From: Pseudomonadales bacterium
Lineage (GTDB): Bacteria; Pseudomonadota; Gammaproteobacteria; Pseudomonadales; UBA7239
Direction of reading: 5' to 3'
Length of the DNA stretch: 13,369 nucleotides
Assembly (NCBI GenBank): GCA_020443005.1
Contig: JAGRJA010000460.1
Span: 1 to 13,369 of the forward strand
Positions 1-6,139 of this stretch are shown piece after piece. The notes beneath the pieces were generated by a model, which was not told the DNA's origin, did no database searches, and worked only from the letters and a program-made list of their open reading frames with translations. The position numbers and the translations under genes were made by a program. Within the stretch, counting starts at the first letter, position 1. Every line of letters begins with the position of its first letter.

Positions 1-1205
1 CACAGGTAATTGTGCAGGGCAAGGCCATCACCGATATGGATGCAGCGGTTTATCATCACTACAAAACCGAGGCGATGCAATATGTGCTCGATTCGTTTCA
101 ACGCCTCGGCAGCCAGTATGAACTCGTTGTTGTAGAAGGCGCGGGCAGCCCGGCTGAAATCAACCTGCGCGATCGGGATATTGCCAACATGGGTTTTGCC
201 GAGGAGGTGGATTGCCCGGTGATTCTGGTGGCCGATATTGACCGTGGCGGTGTGTTTGCCCACCTTGTCGGTACGCTGGATCTCTTATCCGAAAGCGAGC
301 AGGCACGCGTGGTCGGTTTTGTGATCAACCGTTTTCGTGGCGATATCGCCCTGCTTGAATCCGGGCTGGATTGGCTGGAAGCACACACCGGCAAACCCGT
401 GCTTGGCGTACTGCCCTATCTGAAAGGCTTTCACCTCGAAGCGGAGGATGCTATCAGCACTGAAGATGTTGCCGCTTCCGGGCAGCACACATTAAAAGTG
501 GTTGTGCCGGTGCTATCGCGTATCAGCAATCACACCGACTTCGATGCGCTGCGTCTGCATCCGCAAATTGATTTTGAATTTATCGGACCGGGAAAAGCCT
601 TGCCGCCTGCCGATCTGATTATTATTCCCGGCACAAAAAATGTGCGCATTGATCTCGACTTTCTGCGCGAAAATGGCTGGGATAAGGCCATCAATAAACA
701 CCTGCGTTACGGTGGCAAGCTACTCGGTGTTTGTGGGGGTTATCAAATGCTGGGACGCAGTATTCACGACCCGGAAGGCATTGAAAGCGCGGCAGGCGCG
801 AGTGATGCGCTGGGTTTGCTTGATTTTGAAACCACGCTGGAAAAAGAAAAGCAGTTGCAGCAGGTTAAAGGCACGCTTTGCCACAGTGGCGCGGCAATCA
901 GCGGCTACGAAATTCACGCGGGTATCAGTAAAGGCCCTGCGCTGGATAACCCGGCAGTGAAACTCGAAGGGCGGGTAGATGGTGTGCGTTCCGAAGATGG
1001 GCAGATTATGGGTACCTATCTGCACGGCTTGTTTGATGATGAGGCTTCCCTGCAATCGCTGTTGCAGTGGGCGGGGCTTGAGCAGGTTCAGGCCTTCGAT
1101 TACCACGCATTGAAAGAGCGTGAAATAAATCGCCTTGCCGATGCGATGGGTAAAGCTATCGATATTGATAAGCTGTTGGCCGTTGTCGACGAATTTTATG
1201 CCTAG
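1..1205 (+). CDS. cobQ: Cobyric acid synthase, 5'-truncated by window edge
   Basis: Glutamine-dependent amidotransferase that amidates the corrin side chains of adenosylcobyrinic acid a,c-diamide to make cobyric acid in cobalamin synthesis; cytosolic. The frame is open to the left edge, beginning in codons for SQVIVQGKAI, a conserved stretch near residue 80-90 of CobQ. About 85 N-terminal residues, including the P-loop, are therefore missing, and the GTG at base 12 is not the real start. Visible parts: the DTB-synthetase-like ATPase half, with VVEGAGSPAEINL and ADIDRGGVFAHLVGTLDLL, then a class I glutaminase half with the nucleophile cysteine in LGVCGGYQMLG (about 721-753) and the histidine in GTYLHGLFDD (about 1011-1040). 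Ends at TAG 1203-1205, overlapping the next gene by 8 bp, which suggests translational coupling. Family assignment is secure. CobQ (aerobic) and CbiP (anaerobic) cannot be told apart here. Confidence 0.96.
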   Translation, partial: QVIVQGKAITDMDAAVYHHYKTEAMQYVLDSFQRLGSQYELVVVEGAGSPAEINLRDRDIANMGFAEEVDCPVILVADIDRGGVFAHLVGTLDLLSESEQARVVGFVINRFRGDIALLESGLDWLEAHTGKPVLGVLPYLKGFHLEAEDAISTEDVAASGQHTLKVVVPVLSRISNHTDFDALRLHPQIDFEFIGPGKALPPADLIIIPGTKNVRIDLDFLRENGWDKAINKHLRYGGKLLGVCGGYQMLGRSIHDPEGIESAAGASDALGLLDFETTLEKEKQLQQVKGTLCHSGAAISGYEIHAGISKGPALDNPAVKLEGRVDGVRSEDGQIMGTYLHGLFDDEASLQSLLQWAGLEQVQAFDYHALKEREINRLADAMGKAIDIDKLLAVVDEFYA

Positions 1206-1707
1206 CTTTCAGCAGCAAATTCCGGATAACCATTGCTTTGGTTGCGGGCCGCACAATCCACAGGGCTTGCACCTGCAAAGTTATTGGTTGAATGGCGAAG
1301 AAGGCTTGCGCTCAACTTGCAGTTTTCAGCCTGCGAACCATCACAATGCCGGCCCGCAGCATTTTGTGAACGGCGGTATCATTGCTACAGTAATTGACTG
1401 TCATGCAATCTGCACAGCGATAGCCCGAGCCTATCACGATGCGGGTAGAAGTTTGGGTGAGCCGGATGAAAATGGCGAAGTAATCTGGTTTGCAACGGGC
1501 GGGCTAAGTATCCGTTATTTAAAGCCGGCTTTATTGGCTGTATCACTGAATGTGGAAGCGGTTATTCGTGAAGTAAAACCGAAAAAAATAACTCTCGATT
1601 GCACCGTTAAATCCGCTGGTCAGCTTTGCGCCGAAGCAGAAGTGGTGGCGGTGCGTGTGCCCCCGGTTTGGTTGAAGCCACCGGGTTCATTCGGTAATAT
1701 CGATTAA
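1198..1707 (+). CDS. PaaI-family hotdog thioesterase-like protein
   Basis: A 169-residue protein. The ATG at 1198 was chosen because it lies inside the last codons of cobyric acid synthase (ATG 1198-1200, stop of the previous gene 1203-1205), the usual form of a coupled gene; an upstream in-frame start at 1135 would only add residues out of frame with the cobQ protein. The N-terminus has HCFGCGPHNPQGLHL, a Cys-x2-Cys motif common at the start of one group of PaaI/4HBT-like proteins. Then comes the hotdog helix region NHHNAGPQHFVNGGIIATVIDCH (about residues 45-67), where the conserved GG and D lie, and a beta-rich C-terminal half (ISIRYLKPALL-like, then EAEVVAVRV). The family hydrolyses acyl-CoA thioesters, but the substrate cannot be read from sequence. 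No link to cobalamin synthesis is known to me; co-expression with cobQ is inferred only from the overlap. Confidence 0.82.
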   Translation: MPSFQQQIPDNHCFGCGPHNPQGLHLQSYWLNGEEGLRSTCSFQPANHHNAGPQHFVNGGIIATVIDCHAICTAIARAYHDAGRSLGEPDENGEVIWFATGGLSIRYLKPALLAVSLNVEAVIREVKPKKITLDCTVKSAGQLCAEAEVVAVRVPPVWLKPPGSFGNID

Positions 1708-1828
1708 TAAATAGTTTTTAAGTATTTTCATCAGAGTCGTTTGAATGAAAATGGCTGCTCTGCCGGGTGTTCAGTCTGGGGAAAAGCAAATAAAGCCTGA
1801 ACAGGCAAAAAAGTATGGGGGAAGAGAA

Positions 1829-3253
1829 ATGACAACAAAAAAAATGATGGCAAATAGAAGTTTTATATTGATTGTGACGATGTTTTTATTTGCTGGGCAA
1901 GCTTGGTCGGCGAGTAGTGATCATGCAACATGGACGGTGAATACCGGGCAGCCCGATGAGTTCCTTGTAAGCTGGAGCTGTTCGATAACAGACAGTTCCA
2001 CTGTCAGTTGTACCACGGTGGTTGGTTCCTGGTTAATCGGTTTTGGTGATGCTGATACCTCCCCCTACAACACGGGCAGTGATATCAAGCTGCAATACCG
2101 TTCTGAGCCCGCCAGCAGCAGGAACAATTTTTGCCTGCAAACGCCCGAGTTGCGTTGTTGGGAAGCCAACGGTTGGGATGGTGGCATGGACTTTCAGGCG
2201 CTGGGTGTTCAATCGGATTTTGATGGTGATATGTGGGCAGATACCTGGGATCCGGATGACGATAACGATGCTTATACAGATGATGAGGAAATCGCTTGCG
2301 GCTCAGATCCGTTCGATGCAGGCTCGGTCTGTAATGCCGCACCCTCAACCGGCGAAAGCGACTTCGATGGTGATCTCGATGATGATGTGCTGCTGCGTAG
2401 CACTTCCTCCAGCAACTGGCGCTTGTTCAGCTTTGCCAGTGGGTCAGTATCTGGCAACAGCAGTTATGCCGCCTATGCCAACAGCGGCTGGGCCTTTGTG
2501 ACCAACCTCGATGCCGACGGTGATCTCGACAAGGATGTGTTGTTGCGCAATACCAGCACCGGTGCCTGGCGCCTGTTTACCACCCAGAACGGGGCTGTCA
2601 CCGGCAACAGTTCACTGGCGCTTTATACGCCGGCCAACTACAGCTTTGCCGCAGCGCTGGATGTGGATGCCGATGGCGATGAGGACATCATTTTGCGTAA
2701 CAGTGTCGACGGCAAATATCGTTTGTTTACGCTGGAGAACGGTGCTGTTACCGGCAACAGTGGATTCAGCCTTTGGGCCGCTTCCAACTACAACCTTGTT
2801 ACAGTCGGTGATTTTGACGGTGACTCGGATGACGACATTCTGCTGCGCAACAGCACGGACGGCAAATACCGTTTGTTCACGGTTGAGGCGGGCAGTGTCA
2901 GTGGCAACAGCGCCATGAACCTCTATGCCGCGTCTGATTATGTCGTTCAGGTGGCCAGTGATTTCGATGGTGACGGCGACGATGACCTCATCACCCGCAA
3001 CAGCAGTACAGGTATTTGGAATCTGTTCACCGTGCAAAGCGGGGCAGTTTCAACAGTCACAGGCATCTATCCTTATCAAAGCCTCGACTGGTCTTTCCAG
3101 GCCGAAGGTGATTTTGATGGTGATGGCGATAGTGACCTGCTGTTGAGAAACTCCAGCGGCATCTGGAAGCTGTTCACTATTCAGGGTGGGGCAATCACAG
3201 GCAACAGCCCGGTTGGCATCTACAGCAGTATGGATTGGCAGATTCAGCGCTAA
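1829..3253 (+). CDS. Secreted FG-GAP/VCBS-like repeat protein with TSP3-like motif
   Basis: A 474-residue exported protein of unknown function. The start at 1829 is preferred over an in-frame ATG at 1745 because it has a strong ribosome site (GGGGGAAGAG just upstream) and leads straight into a signal peptide: MTTKKMMANR, a hydrophobic core FILIVTMFLF, and a likely cut after AWSA. Residues about 28-135 are a Cys-containing domain I do not recognise. Next is an acidic calcium-type stretch (about 2215-2335, DFDGDMWADTWDPDDDND and a later GSDPFDAGS), as in thrombospondin type 3 repeats. The rest, 2360-3250, is six repeats of 50 residues, each opening with DFDGDxDxDxLLRN and continuing as W/Y-x-LF, G-x-V-x-GNS and a W/Y near the end; such repeats form FG-GAP/VCBS-type beta-propellers. 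Six cysteines all lie before the repeats, fitting disulphides in an exported protein. Likely binds calcium; ligand, partner and location (surface or released) unknown. No sorting signal such as PEP-CTERM is seen. Confidence 0.88.
   Translation: MTTKKMMANRSFILIVTMFLFAGQAWSASSDHATWTVNTGQPDEFLVSWSCSITDSSTVSCTTVVGSWLIGFGDADTSPYNTGSDIKLQYRSEPASSRNNFCLQTPELRCWEANGWDGGMDFQALGVQSDFDGDMWADTWDPDDDNDAYTDDEEIACGSDPFDAGSVCNAAPSTGESDFDGDLDDDVLLRSTSSSNWRLFSFASGSVSGNSSYAAYANSGWAFVTNLDADGDLDKDVLLRNTSTGAWRLFTTQNGAVTGNSSLALYTPANYSFAAALDVDADGDEDIILRNSVDGKYRLFTLENGAVTGNSGFSLWAASNYNLVTVGDFDGDSDDDILLRNSTDGKYRLFTVEAGSVSGNSAMNLYAASDYVVQVASDFDGDGDDDLITRNSSTGIWNLFTVQSGAVSTVTGIYPYQSLDWSFQAEGDFDGDGDSDLLLRNSSGIWKLFTIQGGAITGNSPVGIYSSMDWQIQR
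2360..3250 (+). repeat. Six in-frame 150-bp coding repeats (FG-GAP/VCBS-like)
   Basis: Repeat units start with the GAT/GAC codon of the DFDGD motif at 2360, 2510, 2660, 2810, 2960 and 3110, each exactly 150 bp from the next. The last unit is 141 bp, with one residue lost in the middle and the final few residues absent. Units 3 and 4 are closest to each other, sharing DGKYRLFT and nearly the same DNA there. Unit 3 has the loop as DVDADGDED, a shifted version of the same acidic pattern. Confidence 0.9.
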
Positions 3254-3280
3254 ATTCGAGGCTTTTGTTTGAGAGGAGCT

Positions 3281-3304
3281 AAAGAAAAAGCCGGCAAGGG
3301 CTTT
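3281..3304 (-). terminator. Possible intrinsic terminator downstream of fur
   Basis: Read on the minus strand, AAAGCC and GGCTTT form a 6-bp stem with loop CTTGCC (3287-3304), followed by TTCTTT (3281-3286). It lies about 45 bases beyond the fur stop codon. On the plus strand the hairpin has no T-run, so it fits fur rather than the convergent repeat-protein gene. The stem is short and only half GC. Confidence 0.5.
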
Positions 3305-3349
3305 GCAGCCGCAGTAAAACAGTCCGGGTAAAATAAGCCGGAATCGGGC

Positions 3350-3757
3350 CTACTTTTTCGGTTTTACATACAAGACCAGATTGTGATCGACGAGCTCAAA
3401 GCCGTGCTGTTCGGCGATTTCTTTTTGCAGGCGCTCGATTTCGGCGCTGTGAAACTCGATCACCTGACCGCTTTCGGCACATACCATGTGGTCATGGTGA
3501 TCACCGCGCACCAGTTCAAACACGGCAGATGCACCGTCAAAGTTGTGGCGAATAATCAGCCCGGCAGCTTCAAACTGGGTGAGTACCCGATAAACCGTCG
3601 CGAGGCCAATTTCTTCACCGGCTTCCAGCAACAGCTTGTAGGTGTCCTCAGCGCTAAGGTGCCGCTCGTTGGAGTTCTCGAATAACTGCAGGATTTTGAC
3701 GCGTGGGTGCGTCACTTTAAGCCCTGCACTGCGTAACTCCTGATTTTCTCCGGCCAT
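3350..3757 (-). CDS. fur: Ferric uptake regulator Fur
   Basis: A 135-residue iron-responsive DNA-binding repressor; the Fe(II)-bound dimer blocks iron-acquisition promoters. The winged-helix part spans about residues 1-83, with the recognition helix around GLATVYRVLTQFEAAGL (51-67). The C-terminal dimer and metal part has HHDH at 87-90, C93, an E/H-rich stretch and the end VDHNLVLYV. C93 is the only cysteine: the CxxC seen in E. coli Fur is CAES here, and the second C-terminal pair is absent. Pseudomonas Fur also lacks these, so the change is a lineage trait and not damage. Start ATG (3755-3757) is preceded by GAAGGGG, a fair ribosome site. Divergent from bamE, an arrangement long known in pseudomonads (omlA-fur). 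Confidence 0.97.
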   Translation of the reverse strand: MAGENQELRSAGLKVTHPRVKILQLFENSNERHLSAEDTYKLLLEAGEEIGLATVYRVLTQFEAAGLIIRHNFDGASAVFELVRGDHHDHMVCAESGQVIEFHSAEIERLQKEIAEQHGFELVDHNLVLYVKPKK

Positions 3758-3784
3758 TTTGGCTTTTCCCCTTCTCAGCGCTTT

Positions 3785-3802
3785 GTATTATCGGGTATTA
3801 TC
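3785..3802. promoter_or_regulatory. Shared fur/bamE promoter region with tandem GTATTATC
   Basis: GTATTATC occurs at 3785-3792 and again at 3795-3802, one helical turn apart. Each copy contains TATTAT, a good -10 on the plus strand towards bamE (3796-3801; a weak -35 TTCTCA at 3772-3777 with 18-bp spacing), and GATAAT on the minus strand, a good -10 towards fur. ATTATC/GATAAT is also the half-hexamer of the Fur box, so Fur autoregulation is possible. A full inverted Fur box is not present. Confidence 0.45.
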
Positions 3803-3831
3803 CACGCTCACTTGTACCAGTGGAACCCCCG

Positions 3832-4290
3832 ATGAAAAAATCCTGGTTACCAGGGCTTTGCCTGAGTATTTTGTTATCTTTTTGCACGGCTTGCAGTGTG
3901 TTCCCCGGGGTATACAAACTGGAAGTTCAGCAAGGCAATATTGTTGATCAGGAGATGATTGATACTTTGAAGCCCGGTATGACTCGCCGTCAGGTGCGTT
4001 TTGTGATGGGCACACCCCTGATTGTGGACACCTTTAACCCGGATCGCTGGGACTATTACTACAGCATTCGTACCAGTGATGATGCGTTTACCGAAAAACG
4101 CATCAGCCTGATTTTTGAGAATGATGCGCTCGTTGGTTTCAGTGGCGATTACATACCAACTTCTTCAACGCCTGGCGAAGCAATGGTTGATGATCTGGGT
4201 GATATCCCGGAAGGTTTGCCGGTGGGTGATCCTCATGATGTTGATGCCATACCGGCTGAGCCTGAAAAGAAACCCTGGTGGAAGTGGTAG
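3832..4290 (+). CDS. bamE: Outer membrane assembly lipoprotein BamE (SmpA/OmlA)
   Basis: A 152-residue lipoprotein of the BAM complex, which folds beta-barrel proteins into the outer membrane. The ATG at 3832 is preferred to a GTG at 3820 because it gives a standard lipoprotein signal: MKKSWLPG, a hydrophobic core, then FCTAC with the lipid-bearing cysteine at residue 21. The BamE fold follows: VQQGNIVDQEMIDTLKPGM, then QVRFVMGTPLIVDTF and RWDYYYSI, matching the conserved helix pair and first strands. It is about 40 residues longer than E. coli BamE (113), because of an acidic, Pro-rich tail that ends in KKPWWKW. Such tails are found in Pseudomonas-type OmlA. Divergent from fur. Confidence 0.95.
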   Translation: MKKSWLPGLCLSILLSFCTACSVFPGVYKLEVQQGNIVDQEMIDTLKPGMTRRQVRFVMGTPLIVDTFNPDRWDYYYSIRTSDDAFTEKRISLIFENDALVGFSGDYIPTSSTPGEAMVDDLGDIPEGLPVGDPHDVDAIPAEPEKKPWWKW

Positions 4291-4469
4291 GTTTTCCTTT
4301 CTTTGAAGCCTCCCCCAAAAAAATGATCGACTTCCTGAAATGCAGTTTTTTCAGTTGATACCTGCCTGTTTTGTTCAAATTACAGGCGCAGACTATTAAT
4401 CGCTGCCCGCTATCGCTTGTCAGTCAGCCTGTTCAGCTATTCCGGTGCAGCCCTCCGTGATAGAGTGAG
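4291..4469. other. Intergenic gap between bamE and the GGDEF gene
   Basis: I see no gene here. Two imperfect dyads are present: CTGAAA/TTTCAG at 4335-4354 and GCCTGT/ACAGGC at 4364-4387. Neither is followed by a T-run, so I do not call a terminator. No convincing promoter pair was found, although the next gene needs one or reads through from bamE. Confidence 0.4.
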
Positions 4470-4486
4470 CCCCTGCTGCAGGGGGA
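4470..4486 (+). promoter_or_regulatory. Hairpin covering the ribosome binding site of the GGDEF gene
   Basis: CCCCTG (4470-4475), loop CTG, CAGGGG (4479-4484) form a GC-rich 6-bp hairpin. The only Shine-Dalgarno-like sequence for the ATG at 4496 is GGGGGA at 4481-4486, so the stem would hide most of it. Whether this controls translation is inference. Confidence 0.45.
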
Positions 4487-4495
4487 TGCTGATTG

Positions 4496-5338
4496 ATGCC
4501 GTCCAGAATGCTTGATTACCTCGAAAAAACAGAAAAACACGCTCTCTGGCTCTGTTTTTTTCTGCTTTGCATTGTGGGTATGGCAGATAACCTGACCGGT
4601 TACGAGCTGTCTTTTTCCCTTTTTTACTTGCTGCCGGTTTCGATTGTGACATGGGCTAAAAGTCGTGCGTGGGGTATTGCCTTTTCCCTTTTGTCGGCTT
4701 TTGTCTGGTATCTGGTGGACAGGAAAACGGGTTACGCCTATTCCAGTGGAGTGATTATTTACTGGAATGCTGCGATAAGGTTCTGCTTTTTCATTATTGT
4801 CACGCTCTTGCTATCGGCCTTGAAGCAATCTCATCGGGAGCAAATGCTGCTTTCACGAATAGATGGGCTGACAGGGGCGGTTAACAGCCGTTATTTTCGT
4901 GAATTACTGCAGCTGGAGATTGACCGTTTGAGCAGGAATGGAAAGGCTTTCTCGCTACTGTATATCGATCTTGATAACTTCAAATGGGTGAATGACCATC
5001 AGGGGCACAGTGCCGGAGATGGCGTTTTATGTGCCGTGGTGAATGCAGCGGGCAACAATTTGCGTAAAATCGATGTGGTGGCCCGGCTTGGTGGCGATGA
5101 ATTTGCCATCCTGCTACCGGAAACATCGGTTGATGAAGTTGACACTGTTGTTAACAAGCTGAGGGCTGCGTTGCTGGCGGCGATGCAAGCTGGCCAGTGG
5201 CCGGTAACCTTCTCAATGGGTGTTGTCAGTTGTAGCCGTAAAGAGGCCACTATCGACGAGGTTATCCGTGTGGCTGACCGGCAGATGTATGAGGTCAAGC
5301 ATAACGGCAAAAACAATGTGTTATTTACACAGGTTTAG
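4496..5338 (+). CDS. Membrane-bound diguanylate cyclase (GGDEF)
   Basis: A 280-residue enzyme predicted to make cyclic di-GMP from two GTP. Residues about 15-110 hold four membrane segments (around 16-30, 38-54, 59-75 and 92-109), with short loops carrying DNLTGYE, DRKTGYAYS and WNAAIRF. The GGDEF domain starts at DGLTGA (123-128), has the DLDNFKWVND region, and shows the intact active site GGDEF at 199-203. RKID at 190-193, five residues before it, is the RxxD product-inhibition site, so feedback control is expected. The C-terminus (FSMGVVS, ADRQMYEVKHNGKN) is normal. ATG 4496 was chosen because of the G-rich ribosome site 10 bases upstream; a TTG at 4493 is also in frame. No EAL domain. The input signal is unknown; the 4-TM part presumably senses it. 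Confidence 0.93.
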   Translation: MPSRMLDYLEKTEKHALWLCFFLLCIVGMADNLTGYELSFSLFYLLPVSIVTWAKSRAWGIAFSLLSAFVWYLVDRKTGYAYSSGVIIYWNAAIRFCFFIIVTLLLSALKQSHREQMLLSRIDGLTGAVNSRYFRELLQLEIDRLSRNGKAFSLLYIDLDNFKWVNDHQGHSAGDGVLCAVVNAAGNNLRKIDVVARLGGDEFAILLPETSVDEVDTVVNKLRAALLAAMQAGQWPVTFSMGVVSCSRKEATIDEVIRVADRQMYEVKHNGKNNVLFTQV

Positions 5339-5368
5339 GCGAATGCTTCAGACAGATAGCCTTATATT

Positions 5369-5692
5369 TCAATTTTCCTTGGCTTTTTCGGCCCTTTTGC
5401 GTCGGGCTGCTTTCGGGTCGGCAATCAGCGGCCGGTAGATTTCAACCCTGTCTCCCTCCTGTACAACATAGGTTTTTGCGCTTTCCTTTCCGGTCAGTGC
5501 TTTGCCGAAAATGCCGACTTTGGCTGTTTCCGGGTCAATGTCAGGGAATTGTTTCTGTATTTTTGATAATTGTATGGCATCAAAGGCAGTAGTGCCCTGT
5601 GCAACTTTCAGGGGTATCAGCACTTGTTGGTTAGGCAGGGCATAAGCGACTTCTACAGAGAGGGTTTCATCGGTTTCAGGTATCTCGGACAT
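5369..5692 (-). CDS. rnfH: RnfH family (ubiquitin-like fold) protein, RatB
   Basis: A 107-residue small protein with the beta-grasp family pattern: VEVAYALPNQQVLIPL near the start, then AFDAIQ, KVGIFGKAL, and the hallmark GDRVEIYRPLIADPKAARRKRAEKA at the C-terminus. E. coli RnfH/RatB has almost the same motifs. Its biochemical role is not settled; the name comes from the rnf clusters of some bacteria and the pair name RatAB from E. coli. The ATG at 5690-5692 fits the family start; upstream in-frame ATGs would read into the end of ratA. It starts 7 bases after the ratA stop, so it is very likely co-transcribed with ratA and the symporter gene. It converges with the GGDEF gene, leaving 30 bp between the stops and no clear terminator. 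Confidence 0.93.
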   Translation of the reverse strand: MSEIPETDETLSVEVAYALPNQQVLIPLKVAQGTTAFDAIQLSKIQKQFPDIDPETAKVGIFGKALTGKESAKTYVVQEGDRVEIYRPLIADPKAARRKRAEKAKEN

Positions 5693-5699
5693 GATGTTT

Positions 5700-6134
5700 C
5701 TATTTCCCATAAAGTGTGTTGGCTCTCTGGCAAAGCGCATTCACCAGATTGCAGGCGACCGATTCGAACAGCTTTCCGGCAGCGGCGTGTGCTACCTTGC
5801 TGTCCAGTTCAAACTTCAGATCGAGTGAAACCTTGCAGGCGTTTTCAGCAAGGTGTTTGAATGCCCACTCGCCCTGAAAACTGCTGAAAGGGCCATCAAC
5901 CAGTTCCATGACAATTTTTTCAGGGTGCTGCAAGCGGTTTCGGGTGGCGAAACTCTGGCTGATCCCTGCTTTTTTCAATTCAAGCCGGGCCTCAACCCAG
6001 TCATCACCCCGTCCGATAATGGTTGCAGCGATGCAACCCTCCATATATTGCGGATAGGTTTCGATGTCATCCACCAGTTCAAATAATCGCTGGGCAGAAT
6101 AGGGCAACAAGGCACTGCGTTCAATACGGGTCAT
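5700..6134 (-). CDS. ratA: RatA family START/COQ10-like protein
   Basis: A 144-residue SRPBCC (START-like) fold protein. It begins MTRIERSALLPYSAQRLFELVDDIETYPQYM, the typical family opening, and continues with WVEARLELKKAGISQSFATRN, MELVDGPFSSFQGEW and a C-terminal amphipathic helix after FELDSKVAHAAAGKLFE. E. coli RatA was reported to bind the 50S subunit and block 70S formation. The close relatives of mitochondrial Coq10 bind ubiquinone-like lipids, so the true role may be quinone-related. It starts 5 bases after the symporter stop with little Shine-Dalgarno, so coupled translation is likely. Paired with rnfH and close to smpB, as in many gammaproteobacteria. The toxin label is a name, not shown here. 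Confidence 0.94.
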   Translation of the reverse strand: MTRIERSALLPYSAQRLFELVDDIETYPQYMEGCIAATIIGRGDDWVEARLELKKAGISQSFATRNRLQHPEKIVMELVDGPFSSFQGEWAFKHLAENACKVSLDLKFELDSKVAHAAAGKLFESVACNLVNALCQRANTLYGK

Positions 6135-6139
6135 GGTTT

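Noticed and set aside
1745..1828. An upstream in-frame ATG adding 28 residues to the secreted repeat protein
   Set aside because: It would bury the signal peptide behind a polar stretch, and the ATG at 1829 has a much better ribosome site.
1708..1828. Possible c-di-GMP riboswitch before the repeat-protein gene (GCAAATAAAGCCTGAACAGGC looks a little like GEMM)
   Set aside because: The other required conserved parts (GCAAAcc-type stem and tetraloop receptor) are absent; only a 4-5 bp dyad is present.
3350..3757. Fur as a degraded or non-functional copy because the CxxC is incomplete
   Set aside because: Pseudomonas Fur has the same single cysteine; all other metal and DNA-binding residues are present.
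4335..4354. CTGAAA/TTTCAG dyad as a bamE terminator
   Set aside because: AT-rich 6-bp stem with T-run in the loop and none after it.
5369..6134. ratA-rnfH as a mobile toxin-antitoxin module
   Set aside because: Both are widespread core genes with START-like and beta-grasp folds; the names come from E. coli reports and nothing here suggests a mobile cassette.
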